Source of the DNA: Phytoseiulus persimilis
Taxonomy: Eukaryota; Arthropoda; Arachnida; Mesostigmata; Phytoseiidae
Direction of reading: 5' to 3'
DNA length: 64,000 nt
NCBI GenBank assembly: GCA_037576195.1
Contig: CM075104.1
Location: 25,188,211-25,252,210, forward strand
This document shows, one piece after another, positions 27,040-38,090 of the stretch (position 1 is its first letter; each line of letters opens with the position of its first letter). The notes below the pieces were generated by a model. The model was given only the letters and a program-made list of their open reading frames with translations. It was not told the DNA's origin and did no database searches. The position numbers and the translations under genes were made by a program.

Positions 27040-27264
27040 ATGCTCGGCAAACTCTTCGCGCTCCTCGTTGTTCTGGCTCTTGTAGCCGCTGCGACCGCCC
27101 AGTTCTACGGCGGTTACGGTCGTGGCTACGGAGGCTACGGCGGCGGATACGGCCGTGGCTACGGGGGCTATGGCGGCGGATATGGTGGATACGGCGGATA
27201 CGGACGTGGATACGGCGGATACGGACGTGGATACGGAGGTTACGGACGTGGATACTACGGTTGA
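27040..27264 (+). CDS. Secreted Gly-Tyr-rich protein, 74 aa (paralogue 1)
   Basis: A small secreted protein coded in one exon. Residues 1-20 form a clear signal peptide: a lysine at position 4, a hydrophobic Leu/Val/Ala core, and cleavage expected after A-T-A. The mature part starts QFYGG and consists almost wholly of GYGG, GYGRGYGG and GGYGRGY repeats, ending GYYG. It has no cysteine. The start is fixed by the acceptor at 27036, three bases before the ATG, and the TATA box at 26853. AATAAA at 27341 closes the gene. Arthropods use such proteins in cuticle, silk or cement, and nematode and arthropod GYG peptides can be antimicrobial; the sequence does not decide which applies. It is a clear relative of the gene at 33020. 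The repeats leave long open frames antisense, which are artefacts. Confidence 0.88.
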   Translation: MLGKLFALLVVLALVAAATAQFYGGYGRGYGGYGGGYGRGYGGYGGGYGGYGGYGRGYGGYGRGYGGYGRGYYG

Positions 27265-27340
27265 TTGGAGACATCATCCCGCCTCTGAACGCTTTCACAA
27301 ACCCTTCGACCTCTCGCTACGCTCCCTGTATCAAATGTAA

Positions 27341-27346
27341 AATAAA
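27341..27346 (+). terminator. Polyadenylation signal of Gly-Tyr-rich gene 1
   Basis: AATAAA 77 nt after the stop codon, within an AT-rich stretch, giving a short 3' UTR. Confidence 0.7.
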
Positions 27347-29227
27347 TCAAAAGTCTCCAAAAACACACTCGGTGGCAAATTCGTTCATGTTGAAGTAGGG
27401 GGTGATTTTGGAATCTAATAGATTGGGGCCAACGAAAGACAATGTTGTGCTCCATCCTTCCGTGTGTGTGAGGTCAGCCTTGTTATGAGAGTGTGCGTTG
27501 GTGGAAGGAAGTATGTTGATGACCACGGTCGAGGTTTTCCGGAAGATCATTCGGAATCACCAATGTTCCCGCTGTTTTCTCCGGACGCATCAGATGTTGA
27601 ATTCCGGAATCTCAGTTTTTTCTTCCCAGGAAAAACGTCCTTTCCGAATCGCGCCTCAGCTGAAAGGTTATTTCGACTAGGACAAAGCCTCATGGGCCTC
27701 TCTAGATCGGACCGTCAGGCCGTCCAGCTCGGAAAGTTCCTTTATTCACGCAGGAGCATGTACTCCAAACAGAAAATGGAAGTACCTGTAGTGACGATTT
27801 CAACCATTATCGTTATCTCAATTCGAGCGAGTGATCGTAGTGTTCGACGAAGAGAGACAATCCCGATGCAATTTCGAGGTAGCGCCGCCAGAATTATGGC
27901 CAAGAGTTCTCCTCACCCGCTCGTTCGCACGCGGCGTTGGAGGCGAATAAAGTCGGAGATACCAGATTCATGCCAGCTGCAGATATCCATTGGTTCGAGA
28001 TAAAGCATCAACCTTTGGTAGCAACTGCGATCGGAACTGAAAAATCGAGAGGGGAAAGAGAAATATGAAAACAAACACCCGCAAGCCCTCTTGCGGAACG
28101 CCGTCTCTGACCAAGCCATCCAGAAGAACTCCGGGCGCATCGGCACGGTTTTCAAATACGAGCACCATCCCTCCCGGCGGTGAATTGATCGGCAAAACTA
28201 CAGCGTTGAATCTCCCTAGTTGTATCAAACAGAGCTCCCAGTGAGAGCGATGAGTGAAGCCTGGTCGCTGTTGATCTCTCGAGTCACCTTGAACCAAGGA
28301 AGTGGAACTGTGAAGTCGCGGCTGTCGAGATCTCCGCCGACCGCGTTCCGCGAAGAATGAATTCGATCAGGATTTCTTGAAAGCAGCCCTCATATCGCAG
28401 AATATTTCCATGGGAGTCGAAGTGGCCGGGCTTTCAGTCACTGACGGAAAAGAAGAAAACGTCTTTTGTAACGAGCTTCTCGAGGCTGGAAATTCATGTC
28501 AGCCGTTCCTCGTTGGATTCGTCTCGAACAATGATGGCAGATATGTGTTCGATTCAAGTGCCAAGAAAACTTAGAAGTGTTATGGGACTCCGAAGCATGC
28601 CAAAAAGTTGTAAATGTGCTCAAAAAAAAACGGATGCGCGTTCTCGTCTGGATCATGTTATATAGAAATCGGGCGTCGAAAACGCTTGTCCTTCGAGAAT
28701 TCCTGTTGTGGAGCATCCAAGTGGTCTTCGAATCGGCGGAGGAAGCGCTTCCGAGCCCGCAAACCAATAGGTTTGCGTTTGCTCCGCCAGAGCATCCGGC
28801 CTTTCGCCGTCGCCGGCTACGAGCGAACCTCCCGAACAGCAAAGCGACTCAGCGAATCCCATGAAAGCGAAATTCGTCCATTTCACAGCCTTCGATTGGT
28901 CAGTCACTGGACTCAAGAACCGGTGTTCGGCTGCAGAATTTTCGATTTCGGCTCCCTGCCGTGACGAACGATACCGGTCTCGTCGAGATCCAGTTGCCGG
29001 TCGGCACTCGCGCATCGCTTGATCGTGCCTTATCAACGACGATGATTCCTACCCTCTCTGGGTTCACAAAATCATTTCTCAGTTTCTTGGAGGGTTTCTG
29101 AGCAAACGATAGACATTCTTGATTCGATGAGTGGTTGGGAAAACTCCTAAGATCCGTGAATGGATTTTCATCAATAGAGCTTGAAAGTTAGATGTTGTCG
29201 ATCAATCTCTGTCCCTCAATCCATGGC
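27347..29227. other. Intergenic; one exon-like patch
   Basis: At about 28410-28574 (+) a frame reads SVTDGKEENVFCNELLEAG and later LVGFVSNNDGRYVF. It is faintly like the end of a fibronectin-III repeat in receptor phosphatases but too short to call. The remainder shows no gene. Confidence 0.35.
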
Positions 29228-29234
29228 TATATAG
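29228..29234 (+). promoter_or_regulatory. Possible TATA box of the 29.3-kb candidate gene
   Basis: TATATAG in a GC-richer setting, about 65 nt before the candidate start codon at 29293. A TCA initiator-like triplet lies near 29262, slightly further downstream than ideal. Confidence 0.4.
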
Positions 29235-29292
29235 GAGGATGGCTGCCATTTTCTGAGAAAGTCACGGATGCCGGAGATTTCCTCCTAATGTT

Positions 29293-29621
29293 ATGAGAAA
29301 GTGAGATTCTACAAGAGAAAAGGGTGGCAGGTAGCGTTCGAATGCTCTTGGGCACATGAGGTTATCTGTGAGGGAATGAATATGCGCGTGTTGTCTATTT
29401 TCAGGTTGAAGGAGGGCTTTCCCTCTCGAGTCCATGCCATGCGCTACGTGACAATTCGCCACGTGCACCAGCCCCGAGGTCTGAGACCCAGATTCCAACC
29501 GCGTGACGCTTCTCTGGGTTCTGGTACTTGTCAGCCACAGTACCGTTGCGATTCTATGTATCGTCGTTGTAGGGAATACAACGCTCGCAATCGAGCTCAA
29601 GGCCTAGAGGGAGCTCGATGA
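29293..29621 (+). CDS. Candidate small basic three-cysteine protein, 74 aa, two exons
   Basis: ATGAGAAA (29293-29300) is followed by the donor GTGAGA, an intron to 29404 ending ATTTTCAG, and an exon 29405-29621. The joined frame reads M-R-K-L-K-E-G-F-P and stays open to TGA. The product is strongly basic, with the three cysteines near its C-terminus in the contexts GTCQP, YRCDS and RRCRE. A TATA box lies upstream, and AATAAA sits at 29698-29703. It is supported by a complete set of small-gene signals, not by homology. There is no clear signal peptide, and two out-of-frame upstream ATGs weaken the start. The true first coding exon may lie elsewhere. Confidence 0.35.
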
Positions 29622-29697
29622 AGATAGCCGCAATTCGCCATCCTATTCCATTGAATTGAATGATGGACTCGTTGCAACTTTCAATGCTGTGACCAAC

Positions 29698-29703
29698 AAT
29701 AAA
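29698..29703 (+). terminator. AATAAA downstream of the 29.3-kb candidate gene
   Basis: A polyA signal 77 nt after the candidate stop, a distance matching those of the two Gly-Tyr-rich genes. Confidence 0.4.
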
Positions 29704-32700
29704 CCCGTGATTGAACAAAGTTGGCTCCATCGACTTTCTGAGGGAACTGATGTCAAAAGTCGCGGAGGCTCTGCCATTTCCGAGGAGAATCGATGTTTCA
29801 GTTCGGCAGGGAGTATTTGGGTCTGGAATCAGGCGTCTAGGATAATCTTCGGAGGACGATTCCTGCATCAGAATCGTGATCTCGAAAATCCGATCCCTGT
29901 GAGGAGGGTAGCTAACCTCCTGCGAGACGAGGTGTCACCGCGACCGGACACAAAAAAGAAGAGACGTCCCTTCAGTGAAAAAAAAGACCCCCGAAGCCAC
30001 CCTGAAATGCTCGCTGAAGGCTCTCCATGCAGACGATTCCATGGAAGCGAGGAGTTCGCCTCGGGAAAACAACAGGGTCTGCACAGCTTGATTTTTCAGC
30101 TCGGTCATCTCTTGGGTTGGTGCACACTACATATAATTCATGCGTTAGCGGCGCATCGACTTCCGAGGTTTTCATTCTTCGGGAAACCCTTCCCGCTCCA
30201 CATGAACTCAACAACTGAACCATGGGCTCATTAATTGGTTCTGACTCGAAACATCGAGCTCACTCGAAAACGGCGAACATTCCGCGGCTCTCGGTATCAG
30301 ATATTTCAAAAAGCCGCTGGATTCATCGACCTGAGGAGCCAAGCCTTCTTTGCCGCTGACTTGTTAGAGGTAAAGTTCTGGAGGCGGAATTCACATACTA
30401 GTCCTCTCGACCGACAGAAAGTCTCTTGGCTAGAGAGTCGTGCTTGGCTGAGGAATCGTTCCGGATCTTGAGTGTGACGATCGGAATATTGATCCGGAGA
30501 GACATGGAGTTTAATAACTCTAGTTGCAGATCAGTTCCACCGAGAAATCCGTGATGGATGCGATTATTCCGGTGTTTTCTCGCCACACTACGCAGATCAT
30601 CTGTTCTAAAACAGCCCATACCGTTTGGATGATTCTGTCGAAGGGAATGATTTGTTGGCAGCGGTGCGAGGTTTGCTTCGCACGTCGTGGTCGAAAGATA
30701 AATAAGAGTCCGCGTCGTCAGCGTTCTGAATTCGAGGTTTCCATCAGAGTCGCGTGTGTGATAGACCGAACATTTCATACACAACTTTTTCCTACCTGCG
30801 ACATACCAAAGCCTGTGAGTCGGAGGGTAGGGACTATTCGCTCTTTAAGAGCGCCTTCGCCTATTCTCTGGCACCTTGCGAGTATTATGAATTCAGACGA
30901 GCGATTTGGAGACACAAATTCGTGCAATTTGGATCAAAATCTATAAACAGAAGATTGCAGATAGGAGGATACTTCCAGCTTCCAGAGGCTTTTTCAGGTG
31001 AGCCTCGAAAACTCGTGCCCTTTTATCGATCGTCAGAAATACCGTCGTCCCTCCTCGGGGAATATCCGGTTGCCTCGTGGAGCCCCTGGGAGTTTCGCCG
31101 GACCTTGGCTCACGTCCGAGTATGAGAACGAAAAACTTCGTCCGACTCCCACAGAGGGCGCTGCCTGTTCGTATTCCGAACAAAGCGCTGAAGTCGCGAT
31201 TTTCGGACTTGCTCTCGGCCGTTCGGGGCTGAATATTCGGCCCGTTCAGGAGAACATCCATGCTCAGCAAATTCAGAAACGGTGTTCAGAAGCCGATTCC
31301 TCATGAGCCAAGGTTCCCCCAGTTGTGAATGAACGCCCGGGTTACAGACAAGCCGACCCCAGGTCCTCGTTCGAGGTTTCGCAATCTTGGCCGAGAGACA
31401 AGAGAAAGACGCTCAAAACCCCCAATCGACACATAGATGGCACACACTGTGATCCAAATCATTTCCTACAACGTATCGTTACACGGGATTCCAATAATGC
31501 AGCGACTGCCGCGTAAGAATCTCAGTTTTGTCTGGAATAGGCCAACTTCCACGGCATTGGAGAACAATTTATTGGGCTCTTCGCGTGGGCTAGTCGGAGT
31601 GACAGTTTCCCGGTTGCGACAGGCATCCAGGAATACCTAAGTCCTCTACCCGGCTTGGCACATGGACGAAAAGCTACAAGATGCCGCAACGTATTTGCAT
31701 GCCGAACTCACCTGTGCTATTGAGACGTTTACCATCAATAACATTCTCTCCTTGAGTAGAAATCGACCCTACCATGTTTTCCGAGTTTGCTCTTGCCATC
31801 TCCCAACTATGACGCGAATTCAAGTTATTGCTTGCGAGGTTACCCCGAAGCGTTCTGTGCACGAAAAAATTTTTGCCATCGAAATATGAGGTTCCTGCGC
31901 TCCCGAGATTCTCCTGCACTCCGTTGTGACGGACCGTACAACGGTCAGAGAACTAATCAATTCAGTCATTCCGGGCGCTCCCGGCGATTGAACTCTGCTC
32001 ACACAGCCCCTCTCGTCCGGGTGAGTTTGACTCAAAACTGGATTCCGCCCAGAAGCTCACAAATTCAGTGATAACACGATCGAGAACCATGCAGTTCCCC
32101 ATAGCCCGAGAAGAAGTGCCCGATCCACAGGGCTGAGATTTGGGCACACAACGGAAGCGATGAGGAGGCTCTTCGACTGAGGATACAGAATCTGACCATT
32201 CCCATATTAGGAAGGTCGGGCTGCCACAAGGGCAGTCGAGCGTGAATCGAACTTGCATGTTCTTCCTCTTACCGGAATCCCTATTGTTCCTCACTTCTTC
32301 GAAGATTTCTGAGAGCTCATGAGCCCCGAGTTCGCTCGAGTATTCTCGGATAGAACATGACTGGATCTTAGAAATTCAATGTCTGGAAATTGTTTTTTCG
32401 GAACGTCCAAGTTTCGGCTCCCCACCGACGCTTGAAGAGGAGAATGGCTGAATGCCACTCGGAACGCGGAATCGAATTATCTTCCTTCACTGATTCTGGT
32501 CGTGGAGCTTCAAAATGTGCTCAACACGAGGAGATAAAATTCCTCGAGGTAAAGCATCACGACACACTGAGTTCGTCGGACACTGGCGTGTATCATAAAA
32601 CGAGCAATTTGAACTCAATGTGGTCGCTTGCCGCCGGAGCATTCAAGTAATGAGTGTGCCTCGAGTAAGCTGCATTGTAATGCGACATTCTTCAGAAACT

Positions 32701-32865
32701 CCTACTGAATATGTCATTCTCGGTGAAAGTAAGAAGATGCATTCCGCTTTCTTACAACGAAATCTTCTGAATTGTAGAAGGTCCATTACGATTCCCATGA
32801 GCCGCTCCGGAAAGATAGAGAGGAAGGCGCGTCTCGAGAGAGAAGAGTGAAGCATTCGGAGCCAC
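29704..32865. other. Intergenic, nothing recognised
   Basis: Frames up to about 190 codons without motifs, and isolated GT-AG-like sites (for example a CAG|GTGAGC donor at about 30998) that I could not join into a gene. Confidence 0.4.
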
Positions 32866-32873
32866 CATAAATA
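32866..32873 (+). promoter_or_regulatory. TATA-like box of the second Gly-Tyr-rich gene
   Basis: CATAAATA lies about 150 nt before the start codon. A short untranslated exon would run from about 32896 to 32921, with a GTAAAG donor at 32922 and an acceptor TTCATAG ending at 32999. The donor choice is tentative; the acceptor is clear. Confidence 0.5.
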
Positions 32874-33019
32874 GCCCGCTTTATCTCCGACTCCATTATT
32901 CGTCCGAAAAGCGAAGTAGAAGTAAAGAGCTGTTTCTTGCTAGTGCTGAGTTTGGAGATCCCTGACACCACGAGGAGTGAGCTCCCACTTTCTTCATAGA
33001 TACGACCGGAGGCGACAAC

Positions 33020-33394
33020 ATGTTCCATAAGAAGTTCGTGGTATTCTCTTTCTTGCTCGCTGTGTTCACAACTGCGAGCGCGCAGTTTTACGGTGGCGGG
33101 TACGGGAGCTACGGAGGCAGCGGACGTGGATCATACGGCGGTTACGGTAGCGGACGTGGATCCTACGGCGGATACGGAGGTTATGGCAGTGGTCGATACG
33201 GCAGCGGAGGATACGGAGGTTACGGCAGCGGCGGATATGGAGGTTACGGCAGCGGCGGATACGGAGGTTACGGCAACGGCGGATACGGAAACTACGGCAA
33301 CGGCGGATACGGAAGCTACGGCAACAGTGGATACGGAGGCTACGGCAACGGCGGATACGGAGGTTATGGTGGGAGCGGTGGATATTATGGTTGA
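33020..33394 (+). CDS. Secreted Gly-Tyr-rich protein, 124 aa (paralogue 2)
   Basis: The signal peptide covers residues 1-21 (two lysines after the first Phe-His, a Phe/Val/Leu core, cleavage after A-S-A). The mature chain begins QFYGGG, the same junction as in the 27040 gene. It then repeats GGYGSYGG, GSGRGSYGGYG and GNGGYGGYG units of about 7-9 residues and ends GYYG. It differs from paralogue 1 in using Ser and Asn as spacers where that one uses Arg, so it is less basic and longer. It has no cysteines. The function is probably structural (cuticle or cement) or antimicrobial, and the evidence for either is only compositional. The gene is compact: the leader intron ends 20 nt before the ATG and AATAAA lies 77 nt after the stop. 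Repeat number may vary between alleles. Confidence 0.88.
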   Translation: MFHKKFVVFSFLLAVFTTASAQFYGGGYGSYGGSGRGSYGGYGSGRGSYGGYGGYGSGRYGSGGYGGYGSGGYGGYGSGGYGGYGNGGYGNYGNGGYGSYGNSGYGGYGNGGYGGYGGSGGYYG

Positions 33395-33470
33395 TAGCTA
33401 ACCCACTCAAGGACATCATGTTTGTCACCGATTTCCGGGGAGCTAAGCAAGATCTTTGGAGGTTCTAATG

Positions 33471-33476
33471 AATAAA
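33471..33476 (+). terminator. Polyadenylation signal of Gly-Tyr-rich gene 2
   Basis: AATAAA about 77 nt downstream of the stop. The spacing is nearly the same as in the paralogue at 27341, which supports common descent of the whole unit. Confidence 0.7.
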
Positions 33477-34265
33477 GCTCAGGCTCAAGCAGCAGTGACG
33501 TGCGGCCACTCTAGCGTCTGCCTTCCCGTCCCGCTTCGATGCCGAAAATGTCCTAAGACGAAGTCATTTCTCCTTCTCTTTATGATTATTCCTTTCCTCC
33601 GAGCATGATGTCAACTCAAGCCATCAACGATCGCTTCCAGTTTGAATTGTTGATCCTGGAGAGTGGAGAATGGGGCAATGGAATCCCGGCTTGGAGCTCG
33701 AGGCGTTCAGGCCATTGATTCAGCAGAAATTCATGAAACTTTCCATAGCTTCTCCTCCAACAACTAACCGGCACCGGAATCGTTGAAGCGATACGACGGA
33801 ATTGCCGAAACTCGGCTTTCACGAGGAAGGAGAGCGTCCGATCGATCAAATAGGACGTCCGACACTCTCCGACAGTTCGGAAAGCCGTTTTGAGCCGTGT
33901 GCTTTCCTGAATGTTTAGCGGGCCAACGCGACATCGGTGCCTGACAACATGTGTGACTGGTTGGAGCCGAGGAGGTGGGGGACCCAAGATCGCCGACATA
34001 CACTGAGGGCACTGAAGTTTGTGGGCAAGAGTCGAGGTTGTCTCGCAAGACAATATCGGTGTTGGTATCACCATCAGGAATCGAAGAGCTGTTGCGAAGG
34101 AAGCGAGTGCTTTAGTAATGATCCCGATGCTACCCTCAGCAACGCGTTCGAGCCATCTCACTTAAGCCGAATTCCTCCTTTCTTCAGCTCAGAAGCGACA
34201 TCGGTCTCGCATCACGACTCAGCGCTCAATATGTATAAGGCTCCGACGGCATATTTCTGGAACAA

Positions 34266-34296
34266 TATATAAAGATTCATGAGTCGTTGATCAGTT
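34266..34296 (+). promoter_or_regulatory. Core promoter-like TATA plus initiator without an obvious gene
   Basis: TATATAAAG at 34266-34274 is followed at 34291 by TCAGTT, the arthropod initiator consensus, at nearly the correct spacing. Downstream, the first ATG gives only a 17-codon frame. An exon-like frame with an acceptor (TTACAG ending near 34655) opens an ATG frame to 34865 that I cannot assign. Confidence 0.35.
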
Positions 34297-34661
34297 TCGA
34301 TTCTCCGATGCGGGGTTCCGGCGTTGTGGTTCCAGCACTCGAGATTGCGATAGCTTCATGAAAGCTGTGAATCGACTGGCTCCCTAAAAAAACTGGCTCA
34401 CTGACCTCGAAATATCCGACAAATCGGCAACAGCGCCTCTGGACTCCATAACCTCCATTTTCCAGTGCGTGAATCTACCTAGAACAAGGTCTGATAAGAT
34501 GTGGAGGGAATTGAGCAGATGGAGATCCGCTCTCTGAGTCTCTGGCTCTGAAATCTGCGAGAAAATGTGACCTCGCGCTTCTATCCATATCCCAAGGAGT
34601 GAGGAGACGTCCTTGTTGTTCTAATCGAGCTGCAGCTGACGTAAAATTACAGCTGAAAATG

Positions 34662-34865
34662 AGTTGGAGACGATTCGTCCTTTATTTCGCTTTTTCTATG
34701 CAACCGGGGCTGATCGAGCGACTCGCGAGGCGATATGGAATAGAGGGAGATGCCTTCTTCACAGGCTGGCAACAGCCAACAAATAGCTTCGAAGAGGTGC
34801 TACAAGTATCTCGTTTCAACTGTATGAGGGAGGTTCGGCGTCAGTGTGTTTTTCAGTCTTGTTGA
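34662..34865 (+). CDS. Unassigned short frame after a splice-like acceptor
   Basis: ATG follows an AAAATTACAG acceptor by a few bases and opens 67 codons (M-S-W-R-R-F-V-L-Y-F) with no known motif. The only support is position about 370 nt downstream of a good TATA/initiator pair. No polyA signal follows closely. It may be chance. Confidence 0.15.
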   Translation, partial: SWRRFVLYFAFSMQPGLIERLARRYGIEGDAFFTGWQQPTNSFEEVLQVSRFNCMREVRRQCVFQSC

Positions 34866-37362
34866 AGATCTACCACAAGAGTGATCTACGTTGTTCCCAG
34901 AGAGGCGGGGGATTCTCCGATGGGCTCAGATGTCCTCTTGTGTTCCCTCTCCATCATAATGGGTAGAATCATGATTGCATAAAGAGATCTCAGGACCTAC
35001 GCTTGTTCTGGGGCACACGATTGATGGCAAGGCTTGCTCGGACGTGGAGCCGAGAACAAAATTGATTTATTCAGTAGCAAAGATGATATAGAATAGATTC
35101 AGAAAGTCGGGTGACTCCAGACCTGGCTGGTGTGCATCAATTGAAGAACTTCCAACCGACGAATTTTTTTCCGACCTCGGCTCCTTGAGCAGCTCACGGG
35201 AGAAACGCTGAGAGAACGAGACTCTACGAGGAATCAGCGATTCTGAGACTGATACGACTTTTCTTCCATACTCCGAATATCTCTGGGCTCTAAATCGGTG
35301 TTCTCCCGCTTCGAATGCATATTTTATGTAGGGATGAGTTCACGATTCTACAGAACGGTCAAATACGAATCTCAGTAGACCATTGTCGCACGAACTATAC
35401 TCCACATAGGGTTCAGGCCGCGGTCGGATTGTGCTGGAAACGAGGAGGCAACCGTCAACCCACTGCGGAAATAGTTCCTTTGCATTGAAAACAAGTTACC
35501 CATGAAGCCCAAGGGCCGACCGCTATGATTCAATTCAGAGCCTTGTTCGGCATGGACAGAATACTCGAGGTTCTGATGTCGCAGCGAACAATATTACATC
35601 TTCGGTAAAGATGCTGCTTGACGCAAATGTCGAGGTTGAATAACAGGTCTCTGTGCTTTGAAGGACATGGTCTCCACATGGGGAACGTGTAAAACAGCTT
35701 GGGAACCTCTCACCGACGCCGCAATGTGTACGGAGATATCCAGGCTTGTGGTAATTTCCATTCCGGGGTCCCGCGTGTCAATAGTTCGTCACCGTCTGTG
35801 GAGAACTTGTGCGGATGATTGAAGCTGCCCTGTTGGACAACACACATACGGAGAGCATCATTCGGTCTCGCGCACACTAGAGTCGAACCCCATCAGCCGC
35901 GGCTCGGAGCTCCCGATGAGAGTGAATGACAACTATGGGGAGATGAATTTGAGGTTATCGGCTGACTGAAGGTTTTCAACTTCAGGAGATAGATAGAGCT
36001 TCATACCTGATGCGATACAAACTTACATTGACGCGGAGACGCCTTCCTGAAGCACTCCAGAGTGAGCCTCCATGGGAGTGTTGAAGCTCTCCTCAATCTT
36101 GATTAGAAAGTACGTCCCCGCAGGAGATGCTCGAGTTTCTGGAGCAGTTGATGATTTGTTTCGGCAAATACGGCTCATCAATCAAAGGAGACGCAGTGAA
36201 ACCATTCTTCTAATCACTGATCCAGGGTGACCGGAGCTTGTCATTCAAATGAGTTGGGTGGTTGTCGACTGTTGTGGATGGCACCCTCGTCGGGTGAAAG
36301 GCCGGAGTTTTTCCGAGGACCATCGATGCTCTTTCTCGGTAGAACCCCGTTAATTACGCTCGTGGATCGGAGTCATCTCGCTTATCCTGAACTGGTAAGG
36401 ACTCCTAGATCAAACACGATGACTCGCACAAGAACAGCGCGAATCTCTCGTAGATGATTGGTGGAAAGGAGTCGGGTGTGCGACTAGACTTTGGTCTGAG
36501 TAAGTTCAGGTGCTGGTACACAAGTTCTTCCGGGATGGCCATTGGAGAGTCGGTTTTTTTTTTTTTCACATTGACCGACTCGAAGTGAATGATAAGTTCC
36601 AATTGAGGGGGTAAGCTTTCTCTTCGCCATGTGCGACAGGACAGCCTTCGAAATGGCACCCCAACAAAGCCCTTGGAGTTTATCAAGAGTGTTGCGAATC
36701 GCGGAGGGAGGATCCAGCGGTAACTCCAGGCTCCAGCTGCTCCCCATCCCGTTTGGACGGTTCAAAACTGAAGAACTCAAAATGGTTATGTCTCGAGAAC
36801 GGTTTGAGCTACGGCATCGACCGAGGTTTTCTTGAAGGCGCTCCGCGCGGGCTCCGCCGCGGGCACATCAGCCGAGCAGAGTCAGAAAGAATTTTTCCAT
36901 ATTTTCGTCGGAGACATCCAGCATTATGCGTCCCGTCTATTTCCTATGTGAATTTGAGCCGCGGGCGACCACGCTATTGCCCGTGGGTGTTCCGAGTCGC
37001 CGATGATTTTCCCACGTCATGAGCAAGGTCGGAGGACACGGTTCATGGGCGGAGACTCTGAACCTTCTCGCAGCGATAGATATGAATACGGTGGAGACCA
37101 CTGTGGAGACAAATACTGTATCGACACCGTCCGATCGCAGAAAAGAGCATGGACATTTTCGAAACATACATTGGTTTCTTACACTAAATCCGAGGAGCAC
37201 GGAGAATGCTCCACTAACTTCCTCCAGGAAGTCATCGCGCAGGTTCGGACTTAGGGTGAGGCAGAGAGTCCGCTCCCGGGGCATACAGAGCGTACATGAC
37301 GTATCTATGAGATTCTGGTTCGAATTGAGCACTCACTTCTGATGCGATTCCAATTTATCTTA

Positions 37363-37368
37363 TTTATT
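37363..37368 (-). terminator. Polyadenylation signal of the four-cysteine protein gene
   Basis: AATAAA on the minus strand, about 33 nt after the stop codon at 37401, in an AT-rich run. Confidence 0.7.
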
Positions 37369-37400
37369 TTCCGTGGAGAAACGATAATACACGGTTGACT

Positions 37401-37905
37401 TCACTGCTGAGGAGCTCTCGCTGTCATGAAACAAGCTTTTAACCTCCCCATGAAAGCTTTCTGAGAGTCATCCAAGGCACTCTTTGCCAGTTTCTCCGCC
37501 ATGCACGCTTTGAGCAATATCTCACGTCGGTCCACCTGTAAGCAATCACAAATCTCGAATGGTTGGATTTGACGAGCGCAGCGATTTTGAAAATTACAGT
37601 GAGCGAGCAGGGAGATGAAATGAGTTTCAATGAATCACCTCGTCAGCTGGCACTTCCTTCACTTTATCGCCGCAGTCATGGAAGGCGGGCATTGCGAAGT
37701 CGACCACGGTTTGAGATTGTTCTGCGGTCATGCCATCCGCGGATTTGACAAGACAGTCCTTCGCGGTCTTAGTGATCACCTCCGTTAGCTTAGTAAGCTT
37801 CGCTTCCGGCAGGCTCAGTTTAGATAGAGTTCCTTGCAGCTGAGCAATGATTTCCTGAGATGAGCCGATCGCCAGAACGGCGGCGATGACCACAACGTAT
37901 CTCAT
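37401..37905 (-). CDS. Small secreted four-cysteine protein, 133 aa, family not recognised
   Basis: Coding exons on the minus strand are 37905-37639 and 37535-37401, with an intron (37638-37536) in phase 0 flanked by GAG|GTGATT and TTACAG|GTG. An untranslated exon (start near 38067, donor after 38042) is joined through intron 38041-37916, whose acceptor CCACAG lies 10 nt before the ATG. Residues 1 to about 17 are a signal peptide (MRYVVVIAAVLAIGSS). The mature chain looks alpha-helical and is rich in Lys, Glu, Ala and Leu. It has four cysteines in the contexts KDCLV, HDCGD, KACMA and KACFM, which could form two disulphides. The layout recalls small helical secreted proteins of arthropods (binding or antimicrobial proteins with paired cysteines), but I recognise no family and assign no function. 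TATA box, three exons, stop and polyA signal are all present, so the gene appears intact. Confidence 0.85.
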
Positions 37906-38090
37906 GGCGGCGATTCTGTGGAGACACACGTGAGACTCATTACCACCACCAGATTCGATTCAATCGGAGACACATGAATCGAATCATACGTTGGTACGCC
38001 ACTCCACTGTAAGAGCTCCAGTCAGCTCATCGAATACTCACTTCGATCTATCGCAGACAGATCCTTTGAGCGACCGATGTCAGGGGCTCC

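Larger units (their letters stand above)
33477..37362. other. Intergenic, nothing recognised apart from the 34.27-kb promoter-like site
   Basis: 34.87-36.22 kb has no frame of 60 codons. A 13-T run lies at 36554-36566. The 181-codon minus frame at 33616-34161 begins with GTG and has no recognisable domain. Confidence 0.45.

Noticed and set aside
26921-27298. 125-codon minus-strand frame rich in RIHVR repeats
   Set aside because: It is the exact antisense of the Gly-Tyr repeats; the sense strand has signal peptide, promoter and polyA signal.
33066-33428. 120-codon minus-strand and 102-codon plus-strand frames over the second Gly-Tyr gene
   Set aside because: Repeat shadows: periodic codons keep other frames open.
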